Below, piece by piece: positions 33,363 through 42,179 of a stretch of 64,000 bases of DNA. The translations under genes were made by a program, and so were the position numbers. The DNA comes from JAJDXW01 sp965223775 (GTDB lineage Bacteria; Pseudomonadota; Gammaproteobacteria; HK1). How positions within the stretch are numbered: position 1 is the first letter of the stretch; each line of letters begins with the position of its first letter. The DNA lies in assembly GCA_965223775.1 (NCBI GenBank), contig OZ245021.1, forward strand, positions 1,302,001-1,366,000, read 5' to 3'. The notes under the pieces are model-generated. The model was not told where the DNA came from, did no database searches, and saw nothing but the letters and a program-made list of their open reading frames with translations.

Positions 33363-34736
33363 ATGAAGGGCGGGGTCGCGGATCTGTTCGATCGGCCCTC
33401 CTCCGGAACGCGGGCCCTGCTCGTGCACGCGGGGGACCGCGGCGAGGATCCCCAACACGCCACGGACGAGTTCGTCGAGCTGGTCCACGCCACCGGGGCG
33501 GAGCCGGTGGATCTGGTCGTCGCCCCCCCGCGCCGGCGCGATCCGCGGTACTTCGTGGGAGCCGGCAAGGCGGAGGAGCTCCGCGAGCGGGTGGAGACGG
33601 GCGCGATCGAGCTCGCCATCTTCAACCACCGGCTGTCCCCGGCCCAGGAGCGCAATCTCGAGGCGCTGCTGAAGTGCCGTGTGCTCGACCGGATCGGCGT
33701 CATCCTCGACATATTCGCGCAACGCGCGAACACCTTCGAGGGCCGGCTGCAGGTGGAGCTCGCGCAGCTTCGCCACCTGTCCACCCGGCTCGTGCGCGGG
33801 TGGACCCATCTCGAACGACAGCGCGGCGGGATCGGGCTCCGCGGTCCGGGCGAGACCCAGCTCGAGACCGACCGGAGGCTCATCGGCAAGCGCATCGAGC
33901 GGATCGGGCGACAGCTCGACGCCGTGCAGCGCCGGCGCGAGGTCAACCGCCGCCCCCGCCTGCGTTCCGGCGTGCCGGTGGTCTCCCTTGTCGGCTACAC
34001 GAACGCCGGCAAGTCGACCCTGTTCAATCGGCTGACGGGGGCTGGGGTGCACGTGGCCGATCAGCTCTTCGCGACCCTCGACCCCACCTTGCGGCGGATG
34101 CCGCTGCCGGGCGGAAGCTCTCTCGTGCTGGTGGATACGGTCGGATTCGTGGGCGACCTGCCGCACGAGCTGGTCGCCGCCTTTCGCGCCACCCTCGAGG
34201 AGACCCGGCAGGCGGACCTGCTGCTGCATGTCATCGATGCGAGCGGCCCGGGCGGCCGCGAGCGGGCCGAGCGGGTGAACGAGGTGCTGGACGGGATCGA
34301 TGTCGGCGGTCTCCCCCAGATCGAGGTCATGAACAAGGTCGATCGTCGCGCCGGGCCGGTGCCGGGGCCGGAGCGGGACGACACCGGAGCGGTCCGCCGG
34401 GTGTGGCTCTCCGCGCGGACCGGCGAGGGGATCGAGGCGCTCGGCGCCGCCCTCGGAGAGCGCTTCGAGACGTCCTGTCCGAGCCGCGAGCTGCGCCTTG
34501 CGCCCGGAAGCGGCCGGATGCGGGCCCGGCTCTACGAGCTGGGCGCGGTGCTTGAGGAGCGCCCGTGCGACGACGGCGGGTCCATCGTCGAGGTCCGCAT
34601 CGCCGAGCGGGATCTCGCCCGCCTGCGCGCCGATGCGGCGTGCACGGGACCGAACGTGGAGCCGTCTCCGGCGCCGGACGAGGGCGGTCGGAGCGGTGGC
34701 AAGGTCCGGTTCCGGCCCGGCATCCGGGCGCGGTAG
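33363..34736 (+). CDS. hflX: Ribosome-associated GTPase HflX
   Basis: 457 residues. An N-terminal HflX domain ('GAGKAEELRERV', 'LSPAQERNLEALL') and coiled helical segment ('RGGIGLRGPGETQLETDRR') precede the G domain: G1 'GYTNAGKSTLF', G3 'LVDTVGFVGDLPH', G4 'NKVD' and G5 'SARTGEG'. The C-terminal domain ends in a disordered Gly/Arg tail. HflX splits or rescues stalled 70S ribosomes under stress. It lies downstream of hfq with a 70-bp gap. Confidence 0.96.
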   Translation: MKGGVADLFDRPSSGTRALLVHAGDRGEDPQHATDEFVELVHATGAEPVDLVVAPPRRRDPRYFVGAGKAEELRERVETGAIELAIFNHRLSPAQERNLEALLKCRVLDRIGVILDIFAQRANTFEGRLQVELAQLRHLSTRLVRGWTHLERQRGGIGLRGPGETQLETDRRLIGKRIERIGRQLDAVQRRREVNRRPRLRSGVPVVSLVGYTNAGKSTLFNRLTGAGVHVADQLFATLDPTLRRMPLPGGSSLVLVDTVGFVGDLPHELVAAFRATLEETRQADLLLHVIDASGPGGRERAERVNEVLDGIDVGGLPQIEVMNKVDRRAGPVPGPERDDTGAVRRVWLSARTGEGIEALGAALGERFETSCPSRELRLAPGSGRMRARLYELGAVLEERPCDDGGSIVEVRIAERDLARLRADAACTGPNVEPSPAPDEGGRSGGKVRFRPGIRAR

Positions 34737-34912
34737 CCGCGTAGCGCGGCGCGGATCGCCGGCCCCGGGCACGATGGCGGTGGCCCGCCGTTTCACGCGC
34801 AGATTCCCGGAGCCCGGTGGCTTTCCGAGGCGTGCGCAGGCAGAATTGCAACTTTATGGCCGTTCTCCGCGCGAGGGCGCCTCGGCGGGCGGACTTGGAG
34901 GGACAGGACTCG

Positions 34913-36118
34913 ATGGCGTGGAATCAACCGGAAGGTAATGGCAGCGGCCGCGACCCGTGGGGCAATCGCGGCGGGCAGTCGGGGCCTCCGGATCTCGACG
35001 AGCTGCTCGGCAACCTGCAGCGCCGGCTGCGGGGGCTCTTCGGGGGCGGCTCGCGAGGGGGCGGCGGAGGCACGTCCGGCGGGGGCGGCAAGGGTATCCG
35101 CTCCTTCGGCACCCGAGGGCTCGCGCTCGTCGTCGTGGTTCTCCTGGTGGGCTGGGGACTCGCGGGAATCTACATCGTGGAACCGGCCGAAGAGGGCGTG
35201 GTCCTTCGCTTCGGTCGCTATCTCGAGACCACCGACCCCGGCCCGCACTGGGCGCCCTACTTCGTCGACTCGGTCGAGAAGGTCAACGTGGAGCAGATCC
35301 GGCGGGCCGAGATTGGCTATCGGAGCGAGGCCGGCGACCAGTCCGTTCCTCCCGAATCGCTCATGCTGACGCGCGACGAGAACATCGTCGACGTCGGGTT
35401 CGCGGTGCTCTATCGGATCAAGGACGCACGAAACTACCTGTTCGTGGTTCGCGACCCCGACCTCTCTCTGCGCCAGGCGACCGAGAGCGCCGTCCGCGAG
35501 GTGGTAGGCCGGAACATCATGGACTTCGTGCTGACCGACGGCCGTGCGGTCGTCGCGGAGCAGGTCCGGGAGCTGACCCAGGAAATCCTCGACCGCTACG
35601 AGACCGGCCTGCTCGTCGCGAGCGTCAACATGCAGAAGGCGCAGCCGCCCGACCAGGTGCGGGAGGCCTTCTCCGATGCCGTGAAGGCGCGCGAGGACGA
35701 AGAGCGGTACAAGAACGAGGCGCGCGCCTACGCCGCCGATATCCTGCCGCGGGCCCGGGGCGATGCGAACGCCAGGCTCCAGGAGGCCGAAGGATACAAG
35801 CAGCGGGTGATCAACGAGGCGCGGGGCGACGCCTCGAGGTTCACCAGCGTCCTCGATGAATACACGAAGGCGCCGGAGGTGACGCGCCAGCGGCTCTATC
35901 TGGACGCCATGCAGAACGTTCTCGGGAACTCAACGAAGGTCCTGCTCGACATCGAGGGGGGCAACAATCTGCTGTACGTGCCCCTGGACAAGCTGCTCAC
36001 CGGCGGCAGCCGGGAGGAAAACGTCGGAGATTACGTCCCGTCGTACGATGGTTCCGGTACCGGCAGCGGGCGGGTTGGGTCCGGTGGAACCGACCGCAAT
36101 CGGGGGAGGTCGCGGTGA
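34913..36118 (+). CDS. hflK: FtsH protease regulator HflK (SPFH/prohibitin family)
   Basis: 401 residues. The start MAWNQPEGNGSGRDPWG is nearly the same as E. coli HflK, so ATG 34913 is firm. A Gly-rich cytoplasmic segment leads to one membrane helix ('LALVVVVLLVGWGLAG', residues about 71-88), then the SPFH domain ('VVLRFGRYLETTDPGPHWAP') in the periplasm. With HflC it forms a large cage around FtsH and modulates its proteolysis of membrane proteins. Its stop overlaps the hflC start. Confidence 0.96.
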   Translation: MAWNQPEGNGSGRDPWGNRGGQSGPPDLDELLGNLQRRLRGLFGGGSRGGGGGTSGGGGKGIRSFGTRGLALVVVVLLVGWGLAGIYIVEPAEEGVVLRFGRYLETTDPGPHWAPYFVDSVEKVNVEQIRRAEIGYRSEAGDQSVPPESLMLTRDENIVDVGFAVLYRIKDARNYLFVVRDPDLSLRQATESAVREVVGRNIMDFVLTDGRAVVAEQVRELTQEILDRYETGLLVASVNMQKAQPPDQVREAFSDAVKAREDEERYKNEARAYAADILPRARGDANARLQEAEGYKQRVINEARGDASRFTSVLDEYTKAPEVTRQRLYLDAMQNVLGNSTKVLLDIEGGNNLLYVPLDKLLTGGSREENVGDYVPSYDGSGTGSGRVGSGGTDRNRGRSR

Positions 36119-37008
36119 TGAGCGCTCGCATCGGAATCGTCGTCCTGATCATCGCGGCCATTGTCGCGAGCTTCTCGGTGTTCGTTGTCAGCGAACGCGA
36201 GCGCGCCATCCTGTTCCAGCTCGGAAAGATCGTCCGCGACGACTATCCGCCCGGTCTGCACTTCAAGATGCCGTTCTTCCAGGACGTCGAGAAGTTCGAC
36301 GCGCGCATCCAGACCCTCGATGCCGCTCCGGAGCTTTATCTCACCAAGGAGAAGAAGAACGTCAAGGTCGATTCGTACGTCAAGTGGCGGATCTCGGACG
36401 TCACGCGGTTCTTCACCGCGACGGGCGGCAGCCCGCGCCGCGGCGCCTCCCGCCTCCACGCTCTCAACCAGACCGATATCAAGTCCGCATTCGGCCGGCG
36501 CACGATTCCCGAGGTGGTGGCCGAGGATCGGGCCGAGATCATGCACGAGCTCACCATTTCGCTCAACGAGAAGGCCCGGGGTCTCGGCATGGAAGTCATC
36601 GACGTGCGGATCAAGCGCATCGATCTCGAGGACGCGGTCAGCAACTCGGTCTACCAGCGCATGGCCGCGGAGCGCAAGGAGGTCGCGAAGGACCGGCGGT
36701 CTCGCGGCGAGGAGGAGTCGAAGAAGATCCGGGCGGTGGCCGATCGCGAGCGAGTGGTCCTCCTTGCCGAGGCGACCCGCGAGGCGGAGCGGACCCGGGG
36801 CGAAGGCGACGGCGCGGCGACGGAGATCTATGCGAAGGCCTACACGCGAGATCCTGGCTTCTATCGCTTCTATCGCAGCCTCAATGCCTATTCCGCGACC
36901 TTCCGCAGCAAGTCGGACATACTGCTGCTGCAGCCCGGTGGGGATTTCTTCGATTTCTTCAACGATCCGCTGGGCGGTGAGGGCTCGCAGGGTGGCGGCG
37001 AGCGCTAG
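36118..37008 (+). CDS. hflC: FtsH protease regulator HflC (SPFH/prohibitin family)
   Basis: 296 residues from ATG 36118; the preceding GTG (36115) is the alternative. One N-terminal membrane helix ('IGIVVLIIAAIVASFSVFVV') precedes the SPFH domain: 'RAILFQLGKIVRDDYPPGLH', 'VDSYVKWRISD', 'GMEVIDVRIKRIDL'. It pairs with HflK in the FtsH-HflKC complex. The TAG stop (37006-37008) falls in the CTAG at the left end of repeat copy D. Confidence 0.96.
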   Translation: MSARIGIVVLIIAAIVASFSVFVVSERERAILFQLGKIVRDDYPPGLHFKMPFFQDVEKFDARIQTLDAAPELYLTKEKKNVKVDSYVKWRISDVTRFFTATGGSPRRGASRLHALNQTDIKSAFGRRTIPEVVAEDRAEIMHELTISLNEKARGLGMEVIDVRIKRIDLEDAVSNSVYQRMAAERKEVAKDRRSRGEEESKKIRAVADRERVVLLAEATREAERTRGEGDGAATEIYAKAYTRDPGFYRFYRSLNAYSATFRSKSDILLLQPGGDFFDFFNDPLGGEGSQGGGER

Positions 37009-37075
37009 CGTGGAACTCTCTCCGACTTTCGTCGCGAGCGAATGGGCGTACGCGGCAGGAAGACGGTGAGATAGC
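37005..37075. repeat. CTAG-family palindromic element (family 1), copy D, ends only
   Basis: A minimal copy of about 70 bp. The left end (CTAG…TCTCCGACTTTCGTCGCGAG) is joined directly to the right end (GGGCGTACGCGGCAGGAAGA then CGGTGAGAT), with the whole stem and centre missing. It lies in the gap between hflC and the DUF2065 gene, and its CTAG contains the hflC stop. A CTAG is not preserved at the right end. Confidence 0.7.
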
Positions 37076-37088
37076 CGCGCCGGGCGCG

Positions 37089-37274
37089 ATGTGGGGCAAT
37101 CTGCTCGACGCGGTCGCGCTTCTGCTCGTCCTCGAAGGCATCATGCCGTTTCTCAGCCCGTCCTTGGTCCGCCGGCTGCTCGCGCGCATGAACGAGCTCG
37201 GTGACAACGCGCTACGGGTCGCGGGCCTCGCGAGCATGGTGGCCGGGGTCGTTCTCCTCTATCTGAGCGGTTGA
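37089..37274 (+). CDS. DUF2065 (YjeT-like) small membrane protein
   Basis: 61 residues with two hydrophobic segments: 'LLDAVALLLVLEGIMPFLSP' and 'AGLASMVAGVVLLYLSG'. This is the small DUF2065 protein that lies between hflC and hisZ or purA in many gammaproteobacteria. Its role is unknown; an association with HflKC is suggested only by position. The ATG follows repeat copy D closely, and there is no strong ribosome site. Confidence 0.85.
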   Translation: MWGNLLDAVALLLVLEGIMPFLSPSLVRRLLARMNELGDNALRVAGLASMVAGVVLLYLSG

Positions 37275-37277
37275 CCG

Positions 37278-38486
37278 ATGCGGGCTGGTGCTGGTCCGTG
37301 GCTGCTGCCGGCCGGTGTCGAGGAGGTGCTGCCGCCCGACGCGCAGGGATTGGAAGACTTGCGCCGGGCGGCCATCGATCTGTTCTCCGCGTGGGGGTAC
37401 GAATTCGTGATGCCCCCCTTTCTCGAATACCTCGATTCCCTTCTCCACGGCACCGGCCCCGATCTCGATCTCCGGACCTTCAAGGTGACCGATCAGTCGT
37501 CGGGGAGGATGCTCGGGGTGCGGGCGGACATGACGCCCCAGGTAGCCCGGATCGACGCCCATCGGCTCGCGCGCGGAGGGGTGCCGGTTCGGCTCTGCTA
37601 CGCGGGAACCGTGCTGCACGCACGGGCGAACCGGGTGTCGGGGTCGCGCTGTCCGATCCAGGTGGGGGCGGAGATCTACGGTCACGCCGGCGTGGAGAGC
37701 GACATCGAGGCGATCGGTCTCATGCTGGAGATGCTCCGCGCGGCCGGAGTCGAGCGGCCGCACGTCGATGTAGGGCACCTCGGGGTGTTTCGGGGGCTTG
37801 CCCGCGGGGCGTCCTTCGACGACGCGGTGCAGGCATCGCTGTTCGCGGCCCTGCAGCGCAAGGCCGAGGCCGAGATCGCGGATCTGCTCCAGGGGGTGCC
37901 TTCGCCCTGGCGCGAACGGCTCGGGCATCTCGCGGGACTGAACGGGGGACCGGAGACCCTCGACGAGGCCGCCGGGCGGTTCGCGGGGGATCCGCCGGTC
38001 CCGGAAGAGGTGGAGACCGCTCTCGGGGATCTGCGCGCCATCTCGGAGGGGTTCCGGCGTCGCGGCCAGACCATGCATTTCGACCTCGCGGAGCTCCGGG
38101 GCTACCGGTATCACGGGGGGGTCGGATTCGCCGCATTCGTGCCCGGCCACGGCCGCGAGATCGCCCGCGGCGGTCGCTATGACGGCATGAACACGGTGGA
38201 CGGAATGCCCCGTCCGGCCACCGGCTTCAGCGCGGACCTGAGGACCCTGTACCAGATCGGTGAGCGCCGGACGGCGCGCCGTGGAGGGGTGCTCGCTCCC
38301 TGGCCCGGCGAGGCGGACGGGGTCGATCGGGCGGTGCGCGAGCTTCGGGCGGCCGGCGAGCGGGTGGTGCACCGCCTGCCCGGGCAGGCGGGCGGCGCGC
38401 GCGATCTCGAGTGCGACCGGGAGCTCGTTCGCGACGGAGACCGCTGGGTTGCGGTCCCGGTTTCGGGGGAGGGTGAGCATGGGTAG
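37278..38486 (+). CDS. hisZ: ATP phosphoribosyltransferase regulatory subunit HisZ
   Basis: 402 residues, a paralogue of HisRS without the anticodon domain. It has 'LLPAGVEEVLPPDAQGLE', 'WGYEFVMPPFLEYLDSLL', 'RADMTPQVARIDAHRL' and the histidine-binding 'GGRYDG'. HisZ activates the short form of HisG in histidine synthesis, so a short HisG must be encoded elsewhere. It lies 3 bp after the DUF2065 gene and overlaps purA by 8 bp, the conserved order in non-enteric gammaproteobacteria. Confidence 0.95.
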   Translation: MRAGAGPWLLPAGVEEVLPPDAQGLEDLRRAAIDLFSAWGYEFVMPPFLEYLDSLLHGTGPDLDLRTFKVTDQSSGRMLGVRADMTPQVARIDAHRLARGGVPVRLCYAGTVLHARANRVSGSRCPIQVGAEIYGHAGVESDIEAIGLMLEMLRAAGVERPHVDVGHLGVFRGLARGASFDDAVQASLFAALQRKAEAEIADLLQGVPSPWRERLGHLAGLNGGPETLDEAAGRFAGDPPVPEEVETALGDLRAISEGFRRRGQTMHFDLAELRGYRYHGGVGFAAFVPGHGREIARGGRYDGMNTVDGMPRPATGFSADLRTLYQIGERRTARRGGVLAPWPGEADGVDRAVRELRAAGERVVHRLPGQAGGARDLECDRELVRDGDRWVAVPVSGEGEHG

Positions 38487-39768
38487 ATCGGTCGTCGTCG
38501 TCGGGACCCAGTGGGGTGATGAGGGCAAGGGGAAGATCGTCGACCTGCTCACCGAGCGGGCGCAGGCCGTGGTCCGCTTTCAGGGAGGACACAACGCGGG
38601 TCACACCCTCGTCGTGGGAGGCACGAAGACGGTGCTCCACGTCATCCCCTCGGGCATCCTGCGGCCCGGGGTCGTGTGCCTCATCGGGAACGGGGTCGTG
38701 CTGTCGCCGGACGCCCTGGTCGAGGAGATCGAGAGGGTCGAGGCGCGCGGGGTCGCGGTGACCTCGCGCCTGGTCCTCAGCGAAGCGTGTCCGCTCATCC
38801 TGGCGTACCACGTCAGGCTCGACGAGGCGCGGGAATCCCATCGGGCGGGCGGGGCGATCGGAACCACCCGCCGCGGCATCGGGCCCGCGTACGAAGACAA
38901 GGTGGCGCGGCGCGCGCTCCGGGTGGGAGACCTGTTCCACCCCGACCGGTTCCGCGCCAAGGTCGAGGAAGTCCTCGACTTTCACAATTTCGTCCTCGCG
39001 GGCTACTACCATGCCCCCCCGGTGTCGCCCGACGCGGTGTGCGACGAGGCGCTGGGCACGGTCGACGTCATCGGGCCGCTCGTCGACGACGTCGGCGAAC
39101 GGCTCCACCAACTCGGCAAGGAGGGGGCGAACATCCTCTTCGAAGGCGCCCAGGGGAGCCTGCTCGACGTCGACCATGGCACCTACCCCTACGTCACCTC
39201 GTCCAATACCACGGCCGGAGTCGCCGCCACCGGAAGCGGTACGGGTCCGAGCCGGATCGACCACGTGCTCGGGATCACCAAGGCCTACGCGACCCGGGTC
39301 GGATCGGGTCCCTTCCCGACCGAGCTGCGCGATGAGCTGGGCCGGCGCCTCGGGGAGCGGGGCGCGGAGGTCGGCGCCACCACCGGGAGGCCGCGGCGCT
39401 GCGGCTGGATGGACGTGGTGGCGCTCCGGAAGTCGCTTCAGTTGAGCGGTGTGGACGGCCTGTGTCTGACCAAGCTGGACGTCCTCGACGGACTCGACAC
39501 GGTGCGCATCTGTGTCGGGTACCGATCCGAGGGTGCGATTCGGGCCACCCCGCCGGCAGGTGCGGAAGGCCTGGCCGGCTGCGAGCCGGTGTACGAAGAC
39601 TGCCCGGGCTGGACCGAGTCCACGGTCGGGCTGCGCTCCGAGAACAATCTTCCGGAGAACGCGCGCGCCTACATCGACCGTCTCGAGTCCCTGCTCGACA
39701 CTCCGATCGATCTCATCTCGACCGGCCCGGACCGGGAAGAGACGATCGTTCGCCGCCTGCCGTTCTGA
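38479..39768 (+). CDS. purA: Adenylosuccinate synthetase
   Basis: 429 residues starting MGRSVVVVGTQWGDEGKGK, the invariant PurA N-terminus with its P-loop. 'QGGHNAGHT', 'RRGIGPAYEDKV', 'EGAQGSLLDVDHGTYPYVTS' (20 residues) and 'TTGRPRRCGWMD' mark the GTP, IMP and aspartate sites. It commits IMP to AMP. It overlaps the end of hisZ, and its own end faces the convergent argF across 28 bp. Confidence 0.97.
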   Translation: MGRSVVVVGTQWGDEGKGKIVDLLTERAQAVVRFQGGHNAGHTLVVGGTKTVLHVIPSGILRPGVVCLIGNGVVLSPDALVEEIERVEARGVAVTSRLVLSEACPLILAYHVRLDEARESHRAGGAIGTTRRGIGPAYEDKVARRALRVGDLFHPDRFRAKVEEVLDFHNFVLAGYYHAPPVSPDAVCDEALGTVDVIGPLVDDVGERLHQLGKEGANILFEGAQGSLLDVDHGTYPYVTSSNTTAGVAATGSGTGPSRIDHVLGITKAYATRVGSGPFPTELRDELGRRLGERGAEVGATTGRPRRCGWMDVVALRKSLQLSGVDGLCLTKLDVLDGLDTVRICVGYRSEGAIRATPPAGAEGLAGCEPVYEDCPGWTESTVGLRSENNLPENARAYIDRLESLLDTPIDLISTGPDREETIVRRLPF

Positions 39769-39796
39769 CCGCGCGCGGCGCCACTGCCTTGCGGCA

Positions 39797-40801
39797 CTAC
39801 TCTCCAGTCAGGGTTGCGACCATCAGCGCCTTGATGCTGTGCATCCGGTTCTCGGCCTGGTCGAACACGACCGATGCATCGGAGTCGAACACCTCGTCCG
39901 TCACCTCCATCGCGTCGAGGCCGAACCGTTCGTGAATGCTGCGTCCGACGGTGGTCTCGAGATCGTGAAAGGCGGGCAGGCAATGCAGGAAGCGGGCATC
40001 AGGGTTACCGGTCGCCTCCATTACCGATCGGTTGACCTGGTAGGGGCGCAGCCACTCGATCCGCTCGGCCCAGACTGCCTCGGGCTCTCCGAGCGACACC
40101 CAGACGTCGGTATAGACGAAGTCGCAGCCGGCGACCGCGGCTTCGACGCTTTCTCCGACCGCAATCCGGCCGCCCGCCGCCGCCGCGGCCGCCTCCGCCT
40201 CTGTCCGGCCGGTCCCGTCCGGCCAGCACGCGCGGGGGGCTGCGAAACGGGCATCGACCCCCATCTTGGCCGCCGCCATCATGAGGGACGTGGCCGTGTT
40301 GTTCGATGCGTCTCCAAGGTAGGCGAGCCGGATGCCGGCGAGCTCCCCTGCGCGGTGCTCGCGCATGGTCATGAGGTCGGCCAGGGCCTGCGTCGGGTGG
40401 TACTCGTCGGTCAGGCCGTTCCACACCGGCACCCCGGAGTGGCGGGCAAGCTCCTCGATCGACCGCTGCCCGTGTCCCCGGTACTCGATCCCGTCGAAGA
40501 GCCGCCCGAGCACCCGGGCGGTGTCGCGCATGGACTCTTTCGCCCCGAGGTGCGACCCGGAGCTGTCGATGCAGGTGGTGCGCGCCCCCTGGTCCGCGGC
40601 CGCGACCTCGAACGCACAGCGCGTGCGGGTGGAGCTCTTCTCGAAGATGAGCGCGACGTTTCGCCCCTCGAGTCGTCGGACCTCGGCCCGCTCGCGCTTC
40701 TCGCGCTTGAGCCGGGCCGCGAGATCGAGAAGGTGGACGATCTCGTCGGGCGTGAGGTCGCCGATGCGAAGGAGGCTGCGATCCTGGAGATTGACGGACA
40801 T
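39797..40801 (-). CDS. argF: Ornithine carbamoyltransferase
   Basis: 334 residues. The carbamoyl-phosphate motif 'KSSTRTRCAFE' (STRTR), 'HPTQALADLMTM', 'DASNNTATSL' and the ornithine-site 'HCLPAFHD' are all present, which separates OTCase from aspartate carbamoyltransferase. It makes citrulline in arginine synthesis. The ATG at 40801 (MSVNLQDRSLL) is preferred over the upstream open frame. It is divergent from the PGPGW membrane-protein gene with a 76-bp gap; no ARG box was recognised. Confidence 0.96.
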   Translation of the reverse strand: MSVNLQDRSLLRIGDLTPDEIVHLLDLAARLKREKRERAEVRRLEGRNVALIFEKSSTRTRCAFEVAAADQGARTTCIDSSGSHLGAKESMRDTARVLGRLFDGIEYRGHGQRSIEELARHSGVPVWNGLTDEYHPTQALADLMTMREHRAGELAGIRLAYLGDASNNTATSLMMAAAKMGVDARFAAPRACWPDGTGRTEAEAAAAAAGGRIAVGESVEAAVAGCDFVYTDVWVSLGEPEAVWAERIEWLRPYQVNRSVMEATGNPDARFLHCLPAFHDLETTVGRSIHERFGLDAMEVTDEVFDSDASVVFDQAENRMHSIKALMVATLTGE

Positions 40802-40877
40802 GGAACAAGTGCCTGGTCGTTGAGGCGCGCGATGTTTAGCACAGTTGGCGGGCGCCACCAAGGGCAGGCGAGGCGCA

Positions 40878-41318
40878 ATGATTGAACTCATCAGCGCCGT
40901 CTGGGGCTGGAGCGAGGCGCACCGGTGGGTAGTCTGGGCGGTGGCCGCGGGCTCGCTCGGAAGTCTCGTGGTGTCCGGGGTGCTGGTGAGCCTGATCCTG
41001 GTCCACCTGCCTCCCGATCACTACTCGAGGTCCCGGCTCGCTCCCCTCGCGCCGGCGAACGGCGGAATCATCTCGTTGCTTGCGAGCGGCGTGGGGTTCG
41101 TCGTGCGCAACGTGCTGGGATGGATGTTCGTGCTCGCCGGGGTGGCCATGCTCGTCCTCCCGGGGCAGGGGCTCCTGTCGATCCTCGCCGGACTCGTGCT
41201 CATCGACTTCCCCGGCAAGCGGCGGCTCGAGCGCCGGCTGCTCGCGATCACGGTCGTGCGCGACGCCATGAACTGGCTTCGGCGGCGGGCCGGAAGGCCA
41301 CCGTTCAACTTTACGTGA
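40878..41318 (+). CDS. PGPGW-type putative transmembrane protein
   Basis: 146 residues from ATG 40878, with AGGCGAGG upstream. Two to three hydrophobic segments are seen, including 'VLGWMFVLAGVAMLVLPGQG' and the following 'LLSILAGLVLIDFPGKRRLE'. The LPGQG…LAGL pattern matches small membrane proteins with the PGPGW motif. A basic C-terminus (RRRAGRPPFNFT) is probably cytoplasmic. Its function is unknown. It is divergent from argF and 79 bp upstream of the Spy-like gene, so it may share envelope-stress control. Confidence 0.7.
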   Translation: MIELISAVWGWSEAHRWVVWAVAAGSLGSLVVSGVLVSLILVHLPPDHYSRSRLAPLAPANGGIISLLASGVGFVVRNVLGWMFVLAGVAMLVLPGQGLLSILAGLVLIDFPGKRRLERRLLAITVVRDAMNWLRRRAGRPPFNFT

Positions 41319-41397
41319 CTTTACGTTGGCGAAGAAATCGAGCAAGGCGGTCGCCCCATGATGCGCGCACCTGCCATACGCAACAGGAGACAGCTCG

Positions 41398-41934
41398 ATG
41401 AGCAACGAAGGAAACGAGAGCGGAGCGCCGCGCCGGCGCGCGAAGATGGCGGCTGCACTGGTTGCCGTGTTCGTCGTGGGCGCGATTGGCGGCGGCGCCC
41501 TGGTGATGTCCACCGACGCCTGGAGCCACTGGGGTCGATGGGGGGGCATGAAGGGACACCACGGCGATCCGGCGATGTGGACCGAGCGCATGCGGGACCG
41601 GGCGTCCCGCTGGCTGGGCAAGATCGACGCCACGGATGAGCAGCGCGAAGTCATCGACGAGATCATCGGACAGGCCGTCGATGCGTTCTCGGGCACGATC
41701 GAGGAGCATCGGTCCCTTCGCCGCGAATGGCTGGCCGAGTTCGAACGCCCCGAGCTCGATGCCGAGGCGATGGAAGCGCTGCGGGCGAGGCACCTGGAGC
41801 TGGTCGACCGGAAGAGCCGGCGGGCTCTCGACACGGTGATTCGGGTCGGCTCGGTGCTCACCGCGGAGCAGCGCGCGGATCTCCTCTCCGAGCTCTCCCG
41901 GCACCGCGAGCGGTCCGGACGGAAGGAGAGCTGA
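41398..41934 (+). CDS. Spy/CpxP-like periplasmic protein
   Basis: 178 residues. One hydrophobic N-terminal segment ('MAAALVAVFVVGAIGGGALV') serves as signal or anchor; the rest is a charged, helical, His/Trp-containing periplasmic domain. 'IDATDEQREVIDEI' and 'VLTAEQRADLLSEL' are two LTxxQ-like motifs, the hallmark of the Spy/CpxP family of chaperone or metal-sensing proteins. A response regulator and a sensor kinase follow on the same strand 245 bp downstream, as with CpxP and CpxRA. A regulatory link is inferred from this context. Confidence 0.78.
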   Translation: MSNEGNESGAPRRRAKMAAALVAVFVVGAIGGGALVMSTDAWSHWGRWGGMKGHHGDPAMWTERMRDRASRWLGKIDATDEQREVIDEIIGQAVDAFSGTIEEHRSLRREWLAEFERPELDAEAMEALRARHLELVDRKSRRALDTVIRVGSVLTAEQRADLLSELSRHRERSGRKES

Positions 41935-42179
41935 ATCGGGCTCGACCCGGCGCCCGGGACGCTCCGGCGCCGGCGCTGATTCCGGTCGAGGGATGATGCG
42001 GAGCCGGGAACCGTCCGCCGGCGGTGGGGCTTCGGTCCCGCCGCCGGCGCGGCTGCGCGGGGCTTTGCGGCCTGGAATCGATCTCGCCGCCGATCCCGTT
42101 TCCGCACGCCGCGACGCAAGCGATCGCCTCGCTGACGCCCGCTCCGCAGCCCCGCCTTTCATCGAAGGAGGCTGAACGG

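Noticed and set aside
36115..36117. GTG start for hflC
   Set aside because: GTG and ATG are adjacent codons with the same ribosome site; ATG preferred, although the difference is a single residue.
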